A DNA stretch of 64,000 bases from Peribacillus frigoritolerans (GTDB lineage: Bacteria; Bacillota; Bacilli; Bacillales; DSM-1321), in assembly GCA_030562215.1 (NCBI GenBank), contig JAUPFL010000001.1, positions 930,001 to 994,000 of the forward strand, in the 5' to 3' direction. Positions 32,471 to 42,196 of this stretch are shown here, one piece after another (position 1 is the first letter of the stretch; the number at the start of each line of letters is the position of its first letter). A model generated the notes under the pieces. It searched no databases. It had not been told where the DNA came from and was given only the letters and a program-made list of their open reading frames with translations. A program made the translations under genes and the position numbers.

Positions 32471-33979
32471 TCATTCCTCCATCATCTTGAACATTTCACC
32501 TAATACTCGAATTTCGTCTAAAATGTCCTCTATGTGTTCAAGCCTTGTCATTGGATTCAATAGTGTCATTTTTAAATATACCTGTCCTTCAAAACGTGTT
32601 TTTGCTAAAAATGCCCGTCCGCTTTTCAGTAATTCTTGCTGAATCTGTTTATTTAATAGATTTACTAACTGATCACTTTCTCCTTCGGGATTATAACGGA
32701 ATACAACCGCATTCAATTCAGGATCTTTATTCAATACTGTGAATCCTTCCTCTTTATCGATCTTCACTGCCACCTCACGTGCAAGGTGACAAGTATAATC
32801 GATCATTTCGGCAAAGGTATCCAGTCCAACGACCTTCAAGGACATCCAAAGCTTCAGTGCATCGAACCTTCTCGTCGTTTGAACCGATTTATTGACTAAG
32901 TGAACCATGCCCTCCGCTTCATCTTCCTGTGGATTCAAGTAATCTGCGTGATGCTGGATATATTGAAATGAGTTGCTGTCAGAGACAAGAAAAGCACCAC
33001 AACTGATGGGTTGATAGAATAATTTGTGAAAATCAACCGTAATCGAGTCGGCCCGTTCAATTCCGCTGATTAAGTCTCTGTAATCCTTACTTAAAATCAT
33101 CGCGCCTCCATATGCGGCGTCCACATGCAGCCATATCCCATTCTTCCTTGCAGCTTCCGACAATTCGTGTAATGGATCGATTGAACCAAAATCCGTTGTC
33201 CCACAAGTTGCAACGATGGCAAATGGCAGTAAACCCTGTTTTTCCAAAAGCAGCAATTGATGATTTAATTCGTCCATGGACAAACGGTGATTTGCATCCG
33301 TTTTAATCGTGATTACAGCCTGTTCACCAAGCCCCAGCTGTGCCGCCGACTTCCGAACCGTAAAGTGGGCAGCCTCAGAGCATAAAATCCGCAATTTATT
33401 CGCCTCGGCCGGCAAGCCTTGCTTTTGAACGTCAACACCCCAGAAACGCTTACAATAAGCGTCCCTTGCTAGTAGCAGGCCCATATAATTAGATTGGGTT
33501 CCACCGCTTGTGAAAATCCCATCCGCTTGTTCCGGTAACCCTACCTGGCTGCACAGCCAATCTATTAAACGTTCTTCAACGAAGGTTGCCGACGAGCTCT
33601 GGTCCCATGAATCCATGGATTGATTCAACGTACCAATAACCATTTCGGCAGCAACGGCAGGTATTAATGTCGGGCAATGCAAATGTCCGATACAAGCAGG
33701 GCTTTGTACATTGATGCTGTCATTAATAACAAACTCTGCCAGCTCATCCGCCACTGCTTCCATTGACTCCCCTTTTAGGGAAGCGGGGAGCAGCCCGCTT
33801 AACCTTGCTTCGATTTCATACGGTTTTTTCCCAGAGTATGGTGAATTATTCCCTTTTAAAAAGTTGGTCAGCTTTTTTTCAATGATTTTTAATGACTGGC
33901 TGTAGTTATTGAAACCTTCTTCGTTATTCAAGAACATCTGAGAATAAGCAAAGTCCGTTTTATTTATCATTTCGATCAT
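32471..33979 (-). CDS. L-2,4-diaminobutyrate decarboxylase (RhbB type)
   Basis: Group II PLP-dependent decarboxylase, 502 residues, intact. PLP Lys in TVDFHKLFYQP, with HVDAAYGGA (Asp binding the pyridine nitrogen) and SGGTQSNYMGLLLARD upstream. It makes 1,3-diaminopropane from 2,4-diaminobutyrate, the backbone of schizokinen and rhizobactin. Placed between the diaminobutyrate aminotransferase and the first synthetase, as in rhbAB and the schizokinen loci. ATG 33979 follows GAGGGTG. Confidence 0.9.
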   Translation of the reverse strand: MIEMINKTDFAYSQMFLNNEEGFNNYSQSLKIIEKKLTNFLKGNNSPYSGKKPYEIEARLSGLLPASLKGESMEAVADELAEFVINDSINVQSPACIGHLHCPTLIPAVAAEMVIGTLNQSMDSWDQSSSATFVEERLIDWLCSQVGLPEQADGIFTSGGTQSNYMGLLLARDAYCKRFWGVDVQKQGLPAEANKLRILCSEAAHFTVRKSAAQLGLGEQAVITIKTDANHRLSMDELNHQLLLLEKQGLLPFAIVATCGTTDFGSIDPLHELSEAARKNGIWLHVDAAYGGAMILSKDYRDLISGIERADSITVDFHKLFYQPISCGAFLVSDSNSFQYIQHHADYLNPQEDEAEGMVHLVNKSVQTTRRFDALKLWMSLKVVGLDTFAEMIDYTCHLAREVAVKIDKEEGFTVLNKDPELNAVVFRYNPEGESDQLVNLLNKQIQQELLKSGRAFLAKTRFEGQVYLKMTLLNPMTRLEHIEDILDEIRVLGEMFKMMEE

Positions 33980-33986
33980 TGATCAT

Positions 33987-35338
33987 TCACCCTCTTGCAA
34001 CAGCTGCACGAACAGCTTGTTCAAAAATTGCAGTAGCCTCGCGAAGCTGGGATTCCGTTACGATCAATGGAGGCAAGAACCTCACTACACTTCCATGTCT
34101 GCCGCCAACTTCCAGAATCAGCCCTCTTTGAAAACATTCCTGTTGAATGGCACTGGCAAGTTGCGAATCAGCAGGATGGCTTCCATTCGCATTTTGCGGT
34201 TCTTCATGATTGATCATTTCTACACCGACCATTAATCCACGGCCCCTGACATCGCCGATCTGCTTAATATCTTTTTGCAAATCTTTAAGAATATCCTTTA
34301 AGATTTCCCCCATTTTAGCGGCATGCTCCACAAGATTCGTCTCTTTCATGTATTTTAAAGTAGCTGTTCCTGCTGCCATTGCCATTTGATTTCCGCGGAA
34401 CGTACCGATATGTGCACCTGGTGACCATAGGTCCAGCTCTTTGTTATAAATCACCACCGATAATGGAAGACTTCCGCCTATTGCTTTGGATAGTACAAGA
34501 ACATCCGGAACGATACCTGCATGTTCAAAGGCAAACATCTTCCTGTACGGCCGATACCTGATTGAACTTCGTCGATAATTAGCGGAATGCCCTTCTCTTT
34601 CGTTATTCTTCTGATTTCCTTAAGCCATGGAATTGGAGCTGGAATGGAACCTCCCTCGCCTTGCACTGCCTCCAAAATCATCCCTGCAGGTGCCAATAAT
34701 CCTGATTCGGGATCATTCAATAGATTTTCGATATACTGGCTGCTGATTTTATGGCTTTCTTCTCCGCCTATTCCGAAGGGACAGCGATATTGATAGGGAT
34801 ACGGCAGGAATTGCACATCTGGCATTAACCCTTGTATTTTTTCCTTTGGTTTTGTATTGCCGCTGATTGACATGGTTGCATGCGTTGCCCCGTGATAAGC
34901 TCCTTGGAAAGATAAAATGCTTCTGTTGCCTGTCGCTGTTTTGACCAGTTTAAGTGCTGCCTCGATGGCATCTCCGCCAGTAGGACCGCAGAATTGGATT
35001 TTTGCATTTTTCCTGAATTCCTCTGGCAGGCATTCAAAAATTTCATCGACGAACTGCTCTTTGATCGGCGTCGTAAAGTCCAATGTATGTAAAGGACGTT
35101 TATCCTTAAGAACTTTTTCCATTGCTTCAAGCACTGCCGGATGATTGTGTCCGAGCGCCAATGTTCCAGCCCCGGCAAGAAAATCAATATATCGTTTTCC
35201 ATCCATGTCTGTCAGGTAAATTCCCTCTGCTTGATCGATCGCCATGGGTAATCTTCTAGGATAAGATCGGGCATTTGATTCCCTTGTATTTTGTTGTTCC
35301 AGTAGTTGGTCATTTTTTGTAAGCATGTTCGTTATCAT
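33987..35338 (-). CDS. Diaminobutyrate--2-oxoglutarate aminotransferase (RhbA type; one frameshift)
   Basis: Class III PLP aminotransferase converting aspartate semialdehyde to L-2,4-diaminobutyrate. Motifs: AGAGTLALGHNHP near the N-terminus, QFCGPTGGDAIEAALKL, LIIDEVQSGIGRTG, and the PLP Lys in VLSKAIGGSLPLS. One base missing near 34540 (GRTG/KMFAFEHAG) breaks the frame; restored length is 450 residues. ATG 35338 follows GGAGGTTAACT and lies downstream of a Fur-controlled promoter; a longer frame to 35422 overlaps the promoter and is not coding. First gene of the siderophore operon. Confidence 0.9.
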
Positions 35339-35363
35339 AGTTAACCTCCATGTATTGAATTGA

Positions 35364-35422
35364 TTGAGAATAATTATCATTATCGTGTAACCTATTCTAA
35401 TGATAATGATAATTATTCTCAA
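35364..35422 (-). promoter_or_regulatory. Siderophore operon promoter with a perfect inverted Fur repeat
   Basis: On the minus strand, TTGAGA (35422-35417), 17 bp, TAGAAT (35399-35394) make a good sigma-A promoter. Two 21-bp arms, 35364-35384 and 35402-35422, are exact reverse complements 17 bp apart, and each contains a Fur-box core of the GATAATGATAAT type. One arm covers the -35 hexamer and most of the spacer, the other lies just downstream of the expected start point. Binding of Fur to both would block the operon when iron is plentiful. Confidence 0.88.
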
Positions 35423-35594
35423 TGAGTAAATTCGCTCATTTTTCTTCTATTAAATTCCAATAAAATTAAGAAAAGGTTAAAACTGGGGCCTGATCTCTAT
35501 TTATCTATTGAATATAAAAATGTTCTAAAGGTTTTATTAAGATTCTGTTAATAAGGTGAATGCATCCAAAAATCAAGGAAAAGGAGGAACAACA

Positions 35595-36275
35595 ATGAAT
35601 GGTTTAAAGGGAAGGCGGGAACTCAAACATGCAATCACCAAAGCGGATTGTCATTTATTAAGAAAAAACCTGAAAAACTTCATGAGGCTTGATCCCCATG
35701 GGCTGGATGGGAAATATTTAATTCGAAGTGTCTATTTCGATAACTTTGACAATAAAATCCTGCGGCAAAAAACAGAGGGATTTTATCACAGGGATAAGTT
35801 CAGGGCTAGACTTTATGATCATGATACCGATTTCATCAATCTAGAAAAAGAGTAAGCGGAAAAACCTTACCTATAAACAGAAGTGCAGGCTTTCTGCTAG
35901 AGAATACGAATGGATTCGTTCAGGGGATATAGATTGGATGTCCGGGGATTCAAGGAATATCCTTAGGGACTTATATGTGCAAATGACCCTTTTCCAAATC
36001 AAGCCGACAACCGTCGTTGACTTGAAAGGGAGATATTCATCTATGAGTACGGAAATGTGCGGGTCACCTTTGACAGTAATGTGAAAACGAGCTATCGGGA
36101 TAAGGACTTCCTGAATCCCGAATTAACCGTGGTTGATGCTTTAGACCCAGATTGTGTCATCCTGGAAATAAAATTCGACGAATTTCTTCCGGATATCATC
36201 AAACAATTGTTATCCATCATCGATACTAGAAAAACAGCTTTTTCAAAATATCAACTAAGCAGAAGATACGGCTGA
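35595..36275 (+). CDS. VTC-domain protein, polyphosphate-polymerase-like (two frameshift sites)
   Basis: About 227 residues after correction. Start ATG 35595 follows AAAGGAGGAACAACA. VTC-domain features: N-terminal RRELKHAITKADCHLL, YLIRSVYFDN, the basic strand around KTEGFYHRDKFRARLYDH and LEKKSKRKNLTYKQ, and the C-terminal ILEIKFDEFLP and SKYQLSR. In yeast Vtc4 this tunnel fold makes polyphosphate; bacterial stand-alone members are poorly studied. Shifts: near 35848 (two A missing or one base extra) and near 36032 (one base missing). Partner genes often seen with it (DUF4956, CotH) are not recognisable downstream. Confidence 0.72.
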
Positions 36276-36752
36276 TTGCAGCAAACATATAATATTTGGA
36301 GGAATAGCAAATGGATACGACGACAACTAGCACCACTTTTAATGGTTATCATTGGTGCCATTTTAATAGGTATTGTAATGCTCATATTTGCCAACCGGAT
36401 CACTGTTGAAAATCCATTTTTATTAATCGTTAAATATTCAGATACATCAAAAACGATAATAGACTTACGAAAAACTGAGGTATCCCTAAAATCCGGGATG
36501 CCTTTTTTGAATTGGCGTATAGCCTTTTCCGGGTTATTCCTCCACATTTGATTAATTTTTAGCTGCCAATCAATATAAAATACCCTTATCTGGTATAAAA
36601 TAGTAAAATAGAGAGGTAAATGAACCTCAATCAAGAGGGTTGTTCACTTGTTTATCATTTGATTTTAGTGGGTAAAGATTTCCATTATTACTTTATCCGA
36701 TTGCATTAGTTTCACTTTTGTTAAAATCGGATCGGTGTCAGGGGGGAAACGG
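36276..36752. other. Region after the VTC gene with a possible membrane-protein remnant
   Basis: A well-placed TTTGGAGG precedes ATG 36311, which opens MDTTTTSTTFNG but stops at 36409. Another frame then gives a hydrophobic segment VIIGAILIGIVMLIFANRI (about 36341-36399), running to a stop at 36551 without a recognisable domain. This could be the broken or truncated start of the membrane gene that usually follows VTC genes. The rest, 36552-36752, is AT-rich with the presumed amylase promoter. Confidence 0.35.
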
Positions 36753-38215
36753 ATGAAAAGAAATCATACGATGATGCAATTTTTTGAGTGGCATCTTGAG
36801 GCAGATGGTTCTCATTGGGAAAGATTGAAATATGCAGCCTCCAAGTTGAAGGATATAGGAATTGACTGTGTTTGGCTTCCGCCAGTTACCAAAGGGCAAT
36901 CCGTTGGGGATAATGGATATGGAATATATGACGGTTACGATTTGGGGGAATTTGACCAAAAAGGAACTGTTCGTACCAAATACGGGACCAAAGATGAATT
37001 GCTGCAAGCAATTGCCACTTGCCATAACTACGGACTTTGCGTTTATATCGATTTAGTCATGAACCATAAAGCAGGAGCTGATGGAACCGAAAAATTTGAA
37101 GTGATTGAAGTCAATCCAGACAACCGGATGGAAGATATCTCAGAACCATTTGAAATGGAAGGCTGGACAAAATTCGATTTTCCGGGCCGTAAAAATAAAT
37201 ACTCTGACTTTAAGTGGAACCATACTCATTTTAATGGTACAGACTATGATGCCGAACACGACAAAATGGGTGTATTTCGAATCACAGGCGAAAATAAGCA
37301 CTGGAATCCGCATGTCATCGATGAATTCGGAAACTATGATTATTTAATGTTTGCCAACATCGATTACAGCCTGCCGGAAGTTCGTCAGGAAATGATTAGC
37401 TGGGGAAAATGGATGGTTGATACGTTAAAGTGTGATGGTTTTCGTTTGGACGCCGTTAAACATATCGATTATGAATTCATCAATGAATTTCTCCAAGAAC
37501 TCATTCCTTATACAAAGGAACATTTCTTCATGGTCGGCGAATTTTGGAAGGCGGATGTTAAAGCTTGTCAAACTTACTTAGAGCAAACCAATCATGACCT
37601 CAACTTGTTCGATGTTTCCCTGCATTATAAATTTCATGAGGCCTCAAAAGCAGGATCAGACTTCGACCTCTCAACCATCTTTGATGATACCCTCGTCCAA
37701 ACCAATCCGGCACAGGCCGTCACTTTTGTCGACAACCATGACTCCCAGCCTCATGAATCACTGGAGTCCTGGGTAAAGGACTGGTTCAAACCATCGGCAT
37801 ATGCACTTACCCTGCTTAGACTTTGCGGTTATCCGTGTGTCTTTTACGGGGACTATTATGGAATAGGCGGACCTTCTCCCGTGCCTGGGAAAAAGGATAT
37901 CCTGGATCGCCTACTATATGCTAGGTATGAAAAAGCTTACGGAGAACAGACTGACTACTTTGATGATCCAAATACGGTAGGCTGGGTCCGGCACGGAGTT
38001 GAAGAGCTAGAAGGCTCGGGGTGTGCCGTCATTATATCCAATGGAGATCACAACAGTGAAAAAGGATGTTCGTCGGTGAACATCGTGCTGGTGAAATCTG
38101 GATTGATTTAACTTGTCATAAAGATGACCACATTACCATTGAAGAAGATGGTTTCGCAACCTTCCCCGTTCATGGGAAAAGCGTATCCGTATGGGCCTTG
38201 AACAATCCACTCTAA
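36753..38215 (+). CDS. Alpha-amylase family protein, cytoplasmic GH13 (one frameshift near the C-terminus)
   Basis: Glycoside hydrolase of family 13, about 487 residues, no signal peptide, so probably acts on internal maltodextrins or glycogen. Catalytic barrel motifs: DLVMNHKAG, nucleophile Asp in GFRLDAVKH, acid Glu in MVGEFWK and third Asp in FVDNHDSQP. One A missing near 38058 shifts the frame after NSEK; restored, it reads RMFVGEHRAGEIWIDLTCH and ends VSVWALNNPL at 38215. ATG 36753 follows AGGGGGG. Confidence 0.88.
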
Positions 38216-38223
38216 AAAGGGAT

Positions 38224-38266
38224 AGCAAAGAACGGCATGTCGCTTGCAGATATGCCGTTCTTTGCT
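38224..38266 (+). terminator. Stem-loop downstream of the amylase gene
   Basis: Perfect 15-bp stem AGCAAAGAACGGCAT/ATGCCGTTCTTTGCT with a 13-nt loop, 8 bp after the amylase stop. It lacks a clear T-run, so it may be a weak terminator or an mRNA 3'-end stabiliser. Confidence 0.6.
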
Positions 38267-38357
38267 GATGACACCACCCTAGGAGATTTTTAAAAAAGAT
38301 AATTTTTCCATTGCGGTCAATCATGGTAAGATTAGGGAAAAAGGAGTTGAAGGAAAA

Positions 38358-39593
38358 ATGAAAAATGAAATCATTGAAAGATTCACTTCTTATGTGAAAG
38401 TGGATACCCAATCGAATGAGGAAAATCCCTCATGTCCCTCTACACCCGGACAACTGACCTTGGCAAATGCATTGGTCAAGGAACTTCAATCCATTGGGAT
38501 GACGGAAGTGACTATTGATTCGAACGGCTATGTCATGGCAACCTTGCCAGCCAATTCAAGTAAGGATGTCCCGACAATCGGTTTCTTGGCCCATGTCGAT
38601 ACAGCAACGGATTTTACCGGAAAAGATGTAAAACCGCAAATCGTTGATAACTATGATGGAAAAGATCTTACTTTACATGAAAAATTGGATGTCATTCTTT
38701 CACCTGATGATTTTCCTTCGCTTAAGAACTATAAAGGGCATACCTTGATTACAACGGATGGGACAACCCTGTTAGGAGCAGATAATAAGGCAGGAATTGC
38801 CGAAATCATGACTGCCATGGATTATTTGATCCACCATCCGGAAATCAAGCATGGAAAAATCCGTGTTGCTTTTACTCCCGATGAGGAAATCGGCAGGGGA
38901 CCCCATAAGTTTGATGTAAATGCCTTTGATGCCCAATTTGCTTACACCGTGGACGGTGGCCCGCTTGGAGAGCTTGAATATGAGAGCTTCAATGCAGCAT
39001 CGGCCAAAATCCTGATCAAAGGGACGAACATTCACCCTGGTACGGCTAAAGGAAAAATGGTGAATTCGGCAAAAATCGCCATGGAATTCCATAATAAGCT
39101 CCCAGTGGCAGAAGCACCGGAATATACGGAAGGTTACGAAGGATTTTATCATCTGCTTTCATTTCACGGTGATGTGGAAGAGACCAAACTTTCTTACATC
39201 ATCAGGGATTTCGACCGCCAAAAATTTAATGAACGCAAGGAATATATAATAAAAGTAATCGAAGATTTAAAAGAAAAATATGGGCAAAACCGTATCCAGC
39301 TCGAATTACACGACCAATACTTCAACATGAAGGAAAAAATTGAGCCCGTGAAGGAAATCGTGGATATTGCCCATGAAGCAATGGAGAAACTCGATATAAA
39401 ACCGCAAATCTCACCAATACGAGGTGGTACGGACGGTTCTCAATTATCGTATATGGGCCTGCCGACACCCAACATCTTTACGGGCGGGGAGAACTTTCAC
39501 GGCAAATATGAATTTATTTCCGTCGATAATATGATACTGGCCACTAAGGTGATCGTTGGCATAGCATCACTTTTTGAAGAAAAGGCAAAATAG
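38358..39593 (+). CDS. pepT: Peptidase T (tripeptidase)
   Basis: M20-family dinuclear zinc aminotripeptidase, 411 residues, intact. Metal ligands in [14 protein letters not shown] (His, Asp), [10 protein letters not shown] (bridging Asp), TPDEEIGRG (catalytic and ligand Glu), [14 protein letters not shown] (Asp) and near the C-terminus [14 protein letters not shown] (His). Removes N-terminal residues from tripeptides in the cytoplasm. ATG 38358 follows AAGGAGTTGAAGGAAAA. Ends at a shared terminator with the catalase gene. Confidence 0.95.
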   Translation: MKNEIIERFTSYVKVDTQSNEENPSCPSTPGQLTLANALVKELQSIGMTEVTIDSNGYVMATLPANSSKDVPTIGFLAHVDTATDFTGKDVKPQIVDNYDGKDLTLHEKLDVILSPDDFPSLKNYKGHTLITTDGTTLLGADNKAGIAEIMTAMDYLIHHPEIKHGKIRVAFTPDEEIGRGPHKFDVNAFDAQFAYTVDGGPLGELEYESFNAASAKILIKGTNIHPGTAKGKMVNSAKIAMEFHNKLPVAEAPEYTEGYEGFYHLLSFHGDVEETKLSYIIRDFDRQKFNERKEYIIKVIEDLKEKYGQNRIQLELHDQYFNMKEKIEPVKEIVDIAHEAMEKLDIKPQISPIRGGTDGSQLSYMGLPTPNIFTGGENFHGKYEFISVDNMILATKVIVGIASLFEEKAK

Positions 39594-39603
39594 CTTGATA
39601 CGA

Positions 39604-39657
39604 AATATCTATTGAAAAACCCCTGACTTCAAGTCTGGGGGTTTTTCAATAGATATT
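39604..39657. terminator. Bidirectional terminator between pepT and catalase
   Basis: Exact 20-bp inverted repeat (39604-39623 and 39638-39657) with a GGGG/CCCC core and A/T runs on both sides. The catalase stop codon lies in its right arm. Confidence 0.93.
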
Positions 39658-41737
39658 AAACGCGTTTCCAGTGACGGTGCTTGGCAATTGCCTCGATAAA
39701 GGCAGAACCGCTATTTTTATCCGTAACAGCTACAATGCCTGAAGCTGGATCATCGGAAACGATGCCTGCCCTCGATAAGATCTCGGCTCCTTCTTTTCCC
39801 GCACCAATTGCTTTGAAATGATTGTAGGCTTCATCAACAAAGTAGATGGGTTCCTTGGATGCCTTTAGAGCATCGACACTCTCCTGGCCTCCTGCCACAT
39901 ATACAGCATCGAAAAGTACCGAATCGGCTGTCAGGAATGTCTGATTCACCTCGGCCTGCTCTCCTTCAGAACTTGTAACCACTCCACGATTATGACTGAT
40001 GAATTCAGCCGTTATACCTGCCGATTTAAATGACTCCAAGACTGAATTAACCTCTGAACCGTTGAAACCATCCGCAGCCAAGATTGCCACTTTTCTTGTT
40101 GCGGCCGTGTTCACTTTCATTTGCTCCTGGCTTAAAGCCGGAGAAGCCAAGTCCATTTTAACCTCACTATTGTTGGCTGGGGGATTCACGCCCACTCCAA
40201 TGGCGATCGTTTTGGCCAGTTCAACATCCACATTGCTGAACATCTCGACAATTTGCTGCTGAACGTCCTTACTTTTCACTTTTCCCACTTCAAAGTGGAA
40301 AGCCTGAATAATATGTTCCTTCTCCACTTCCGTCATGCTATTCCAAAATAGTTTAGCCTGGCTGTAATGATCCTTGAAGCTTTCACTGCGCTGCCGGACC
40401 TTCCTGCCATCGACCTTTTCCTGGTAATGAGCATAGCCGCCTTCCCCTTCCGAAGCAGGTTCAGGAGAGTTGCCTGCAAGGGAATTTTTGTGGTAGCTGA
40501 CCGGCCCTGGATTTATTGACATTCGGTGCATGCCGTCGCGCTGATTATTATGAACAGGGGCAAGCGTCCTATTAATCGGAAGCTCATGGAAGTTCGGTCC
40601 TCCCAATCTGGATAGCTGGGTATCGGTGTATGAGAATAAACGTCCCTGGAGCAGCGGATCATTTGAAAAATCAATACCCGGTACAACATGCCCCGGATGG
40701 AAAGCTATCTGTTCCGTCTCTGCAAAAAAGTTATCCGTATTTTGGTTCAAAACCATTTTTCCGATTATTTTAACCGGAATTTGTTCTTCCGGCCATAGTT
40801 TAGTAGGATCAAGGATATCAAACTCGAATTTAAATTCATCTTCTTCCTTAATCATTTGGACGCCAAATTCAAATTCAGGATAGTTTCCGGTATCTATCGC
40901 TTCCCATAGATCTTGGCGGTGAAAATCAGGATTCTTTCCTGCAATTTTCTGTGCCTCATCCCAGACCAGGGATTTAACTCCCAGTACAGGCTTCCAATGG
41001 AATTTAACGAAATGGGCCACGCCTTGTTCATTTACAAAACGGAAAGTGTGGACACCAAACCCTTCCATCATCCGGAAACTTCTCGGTATGGCCCTATCAG
41101 ATAGATGCCACATGATCATATGTGCGGTTTCTTCATTGTTGGCGACGAAATCCCAAAAAGTATCATGCGCAGATGCGGCCTGAGGAATTTCGTTATGAGG
41201 CTCCGGTTTAACCGCATGGATTAAATCCGGGAACTTAATGGCATCCTGGATAAAAAACACCGGAATATTATTTCCGACCAAATCATAGTTTCCTTCCTCC
41301 GTATAAAACTTTGTAGAAAATCCCCTTACATCACGGACCGAGTCTGCCGATCCGCGGGAACCTGCCACCGTGGAGTAACGAACGAATACTGGTGTCTTGA
41401 CTGAAGGGTCTTGCAGGAACTTGGCTTTTGTATATTCGGCCATCGATTCATATACCTGAAAATATCCATGAGCACCTGATCCACGCGCATGGACAATCCT
41501 CTCAGGAATACGCTCATGGTCAAAATGAGTCATTTTTTCCCGGAAATGAAAATCCTCCATCAAAGTTGGACCACGGGTTCCCACTTTCAAAGAATGCTCA
41601 TCCTCAGAAACACGCAAACCTTGGTTAGTCGTCATCTTTTTCCCATTATCATCCACTCGATATTGATCCAACTGCCGCTGCTTACTTTGCTCATCAATTC
41701 TTTCGCCGCTTTCATTTGCTTTCGTCATCCCACTCAT
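39656..41737 (-). CDS. katE: Large-subunit monofunctional catalase with DJ-1-like C-terminal domain
   Basis: 693 residues, intact, of the HPII/KatE clade 2 type. Heme-pocket His in RIVHARGSGAHG, Asn in NYDLVGNNIPVFF, and proximal Tyr in RLFSYTDTQLSRLG. The C-terminal 150 residues (from KVAILAADGFNGSEV) form the flavodoxin/DJ-1-like domain of large-subunit catalases. Degrades hydrogen peroxide; the B. subtilis homologue is a sigma-B-dependent stress protein. Start is ATG 41737 or 41728, both near GGGAGGGG. Confidence 0.93.
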   Translation of the reverse strand: MSGMTKANESGERIDEQSKQRQLDQYRVDDNGKKMTTNQGLRVSEDEHSLKVGTRGPTLMEDFHFREKMTHFDHERIPERIVHARGSGAHGYFQVYESMAEYTKAKFLQDPSVKTPVFVRYSTVAGSRGSADSVRDVRGFSTKFYTEEGNYDLVGNNIPVFFIQDAIKFPDLIHAVKPEPHNEIPQAASAHDTFWDFVANNEETAHMIMWHLSDRAIPRSFRMMEGFGVHTFRFVNEQGVAHFVKFHWKPVLGVKSLVWDEAQKIAGKNPDFHRQDLWEAIDTGNYPEFEFGVQMIKEEDEFKFEFDILDPTKLWPEEQIPVKIIGKMVLNQNTDNFFAETEQIAFHPGHVVPGIDFSNDPLLQGRLFSYTDTQLSRLGGPNFHELPINRTLAPVHNNQRDGMHRMSINPGPVSYHKNSLAGNSPEPASEGEGGYAHYQEKVDGRKVRQRSESFKDHYSQAKLFWNSMTEVEKEHIIQAFHFEVGKVKSKDVQQQIVEMFSNVDVELAKTIAIGVGVNPPANNSEVKMDLASPALSQEQMKVNTAATRKVAILAADGFNGSEVNSVLESFKSAGITAEFISHNRGVVTSSEGEQAEVNQTFLTADSVLFDAVYVAGGQESVDALKASKEPIYFVDEAYNHFKAIGAGKEGAEILSRAGIVSDDPASGIVAVTDKNSGSAFIEAIAKHRHWKRV

Positions 41738-41790
41738 TCCCCTCCCTCTCTAAGAATTCAGATTAATTCATGTTGTTTATTGCCTACAGG

Positions 41791-41857
41791 ATCGTTGACT
41801 TCCACTCCAGGCACTCGCTTTTCCCGCAGGAGTCTCGCACCTTACGTTCCAATCAAC
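41791..41857 (-). repeat. Dispersed intergenic repeat, copy 2
   Basis: Reverse-orientation copy of the element at 26801-26866, sharing GACTCCTGCGGGAAAAGCG and GTGCCTGGAG, bounded here by GTTGATTGGAACG and AGTCAACGAT. It lies upstream of the catalase gene. Confidence 0.7.
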
Positions 41858-42043
41858 TTTGTTTTAAAATTAGATAGAATTCCTTTTTCTACAAACAGAT
41901 GTATTTATTGTTTTGAAATAATTGCGTTATCCTTCCTCATATACCACTCAGTTTTGGCGGTTAAACAGAATTTAGAGAAAGAATCTTAACCTCCTCATAA
42001 ACAAAAAAACTACTATTTCAGTGAGGGCGGATTATTCCGGGGA

Positions 42044-42090
42044 GGTCGAATTTTTTCCAGGTAGGTCGAATCATCTGTGTATGGGTCGAA
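42044..42090 (+). repeat. Three GGTCGAA motifs at exact 20-bp spacing
   Basis: GGTCGAA begins at 42044, 42064 and 42084; sequences between are only loosely alike. The spacing is about two helical turns, so all face one side of the DNA. Origin could be a degenerate tandem repeat. Confidence 0.6.
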
Positions 42091-42140
42091 AAATTCCCGT
42101 TCCAGTTTTGAAAAAATGAGGATGGGAAGAAAAACATATA

Positions 42141-42184
42141 AAAAAGAAGCGGGAAGACCGATTTTCGGTCTTCCGCTTCTTTTC
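42141..42184 (-). terminator. Terminator of dbpA
   Basis: AAGAAGCGGGAAGACCGA pairs with TCGGTCTTCCGCTTCTT (one bulged G) and has A/T runs on both sides; 12 bp beyond the dbpA stop. Confidence 0.92.
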
Positions 42185-42196
42185 ATTCAACACCTT

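Larger units (their letters stand above)
41738..42196. other. Intergenic region between catalase and dbpA genes
   Basis: About 460 bp without a gene. It carries the second copy of the dispersed repeat (41791-41857), three phased GGTCGAA motifs (42044-42090) and the dbpA terminator. Confidence 0.5.

Noticed and set aside
35339-35422. N-terminal extension of the aminotransferase to 35422
   Set aside because: The extra residues are a translation of the Fur repeat and promoter; ATG 35338 has the ribosome-binding site.
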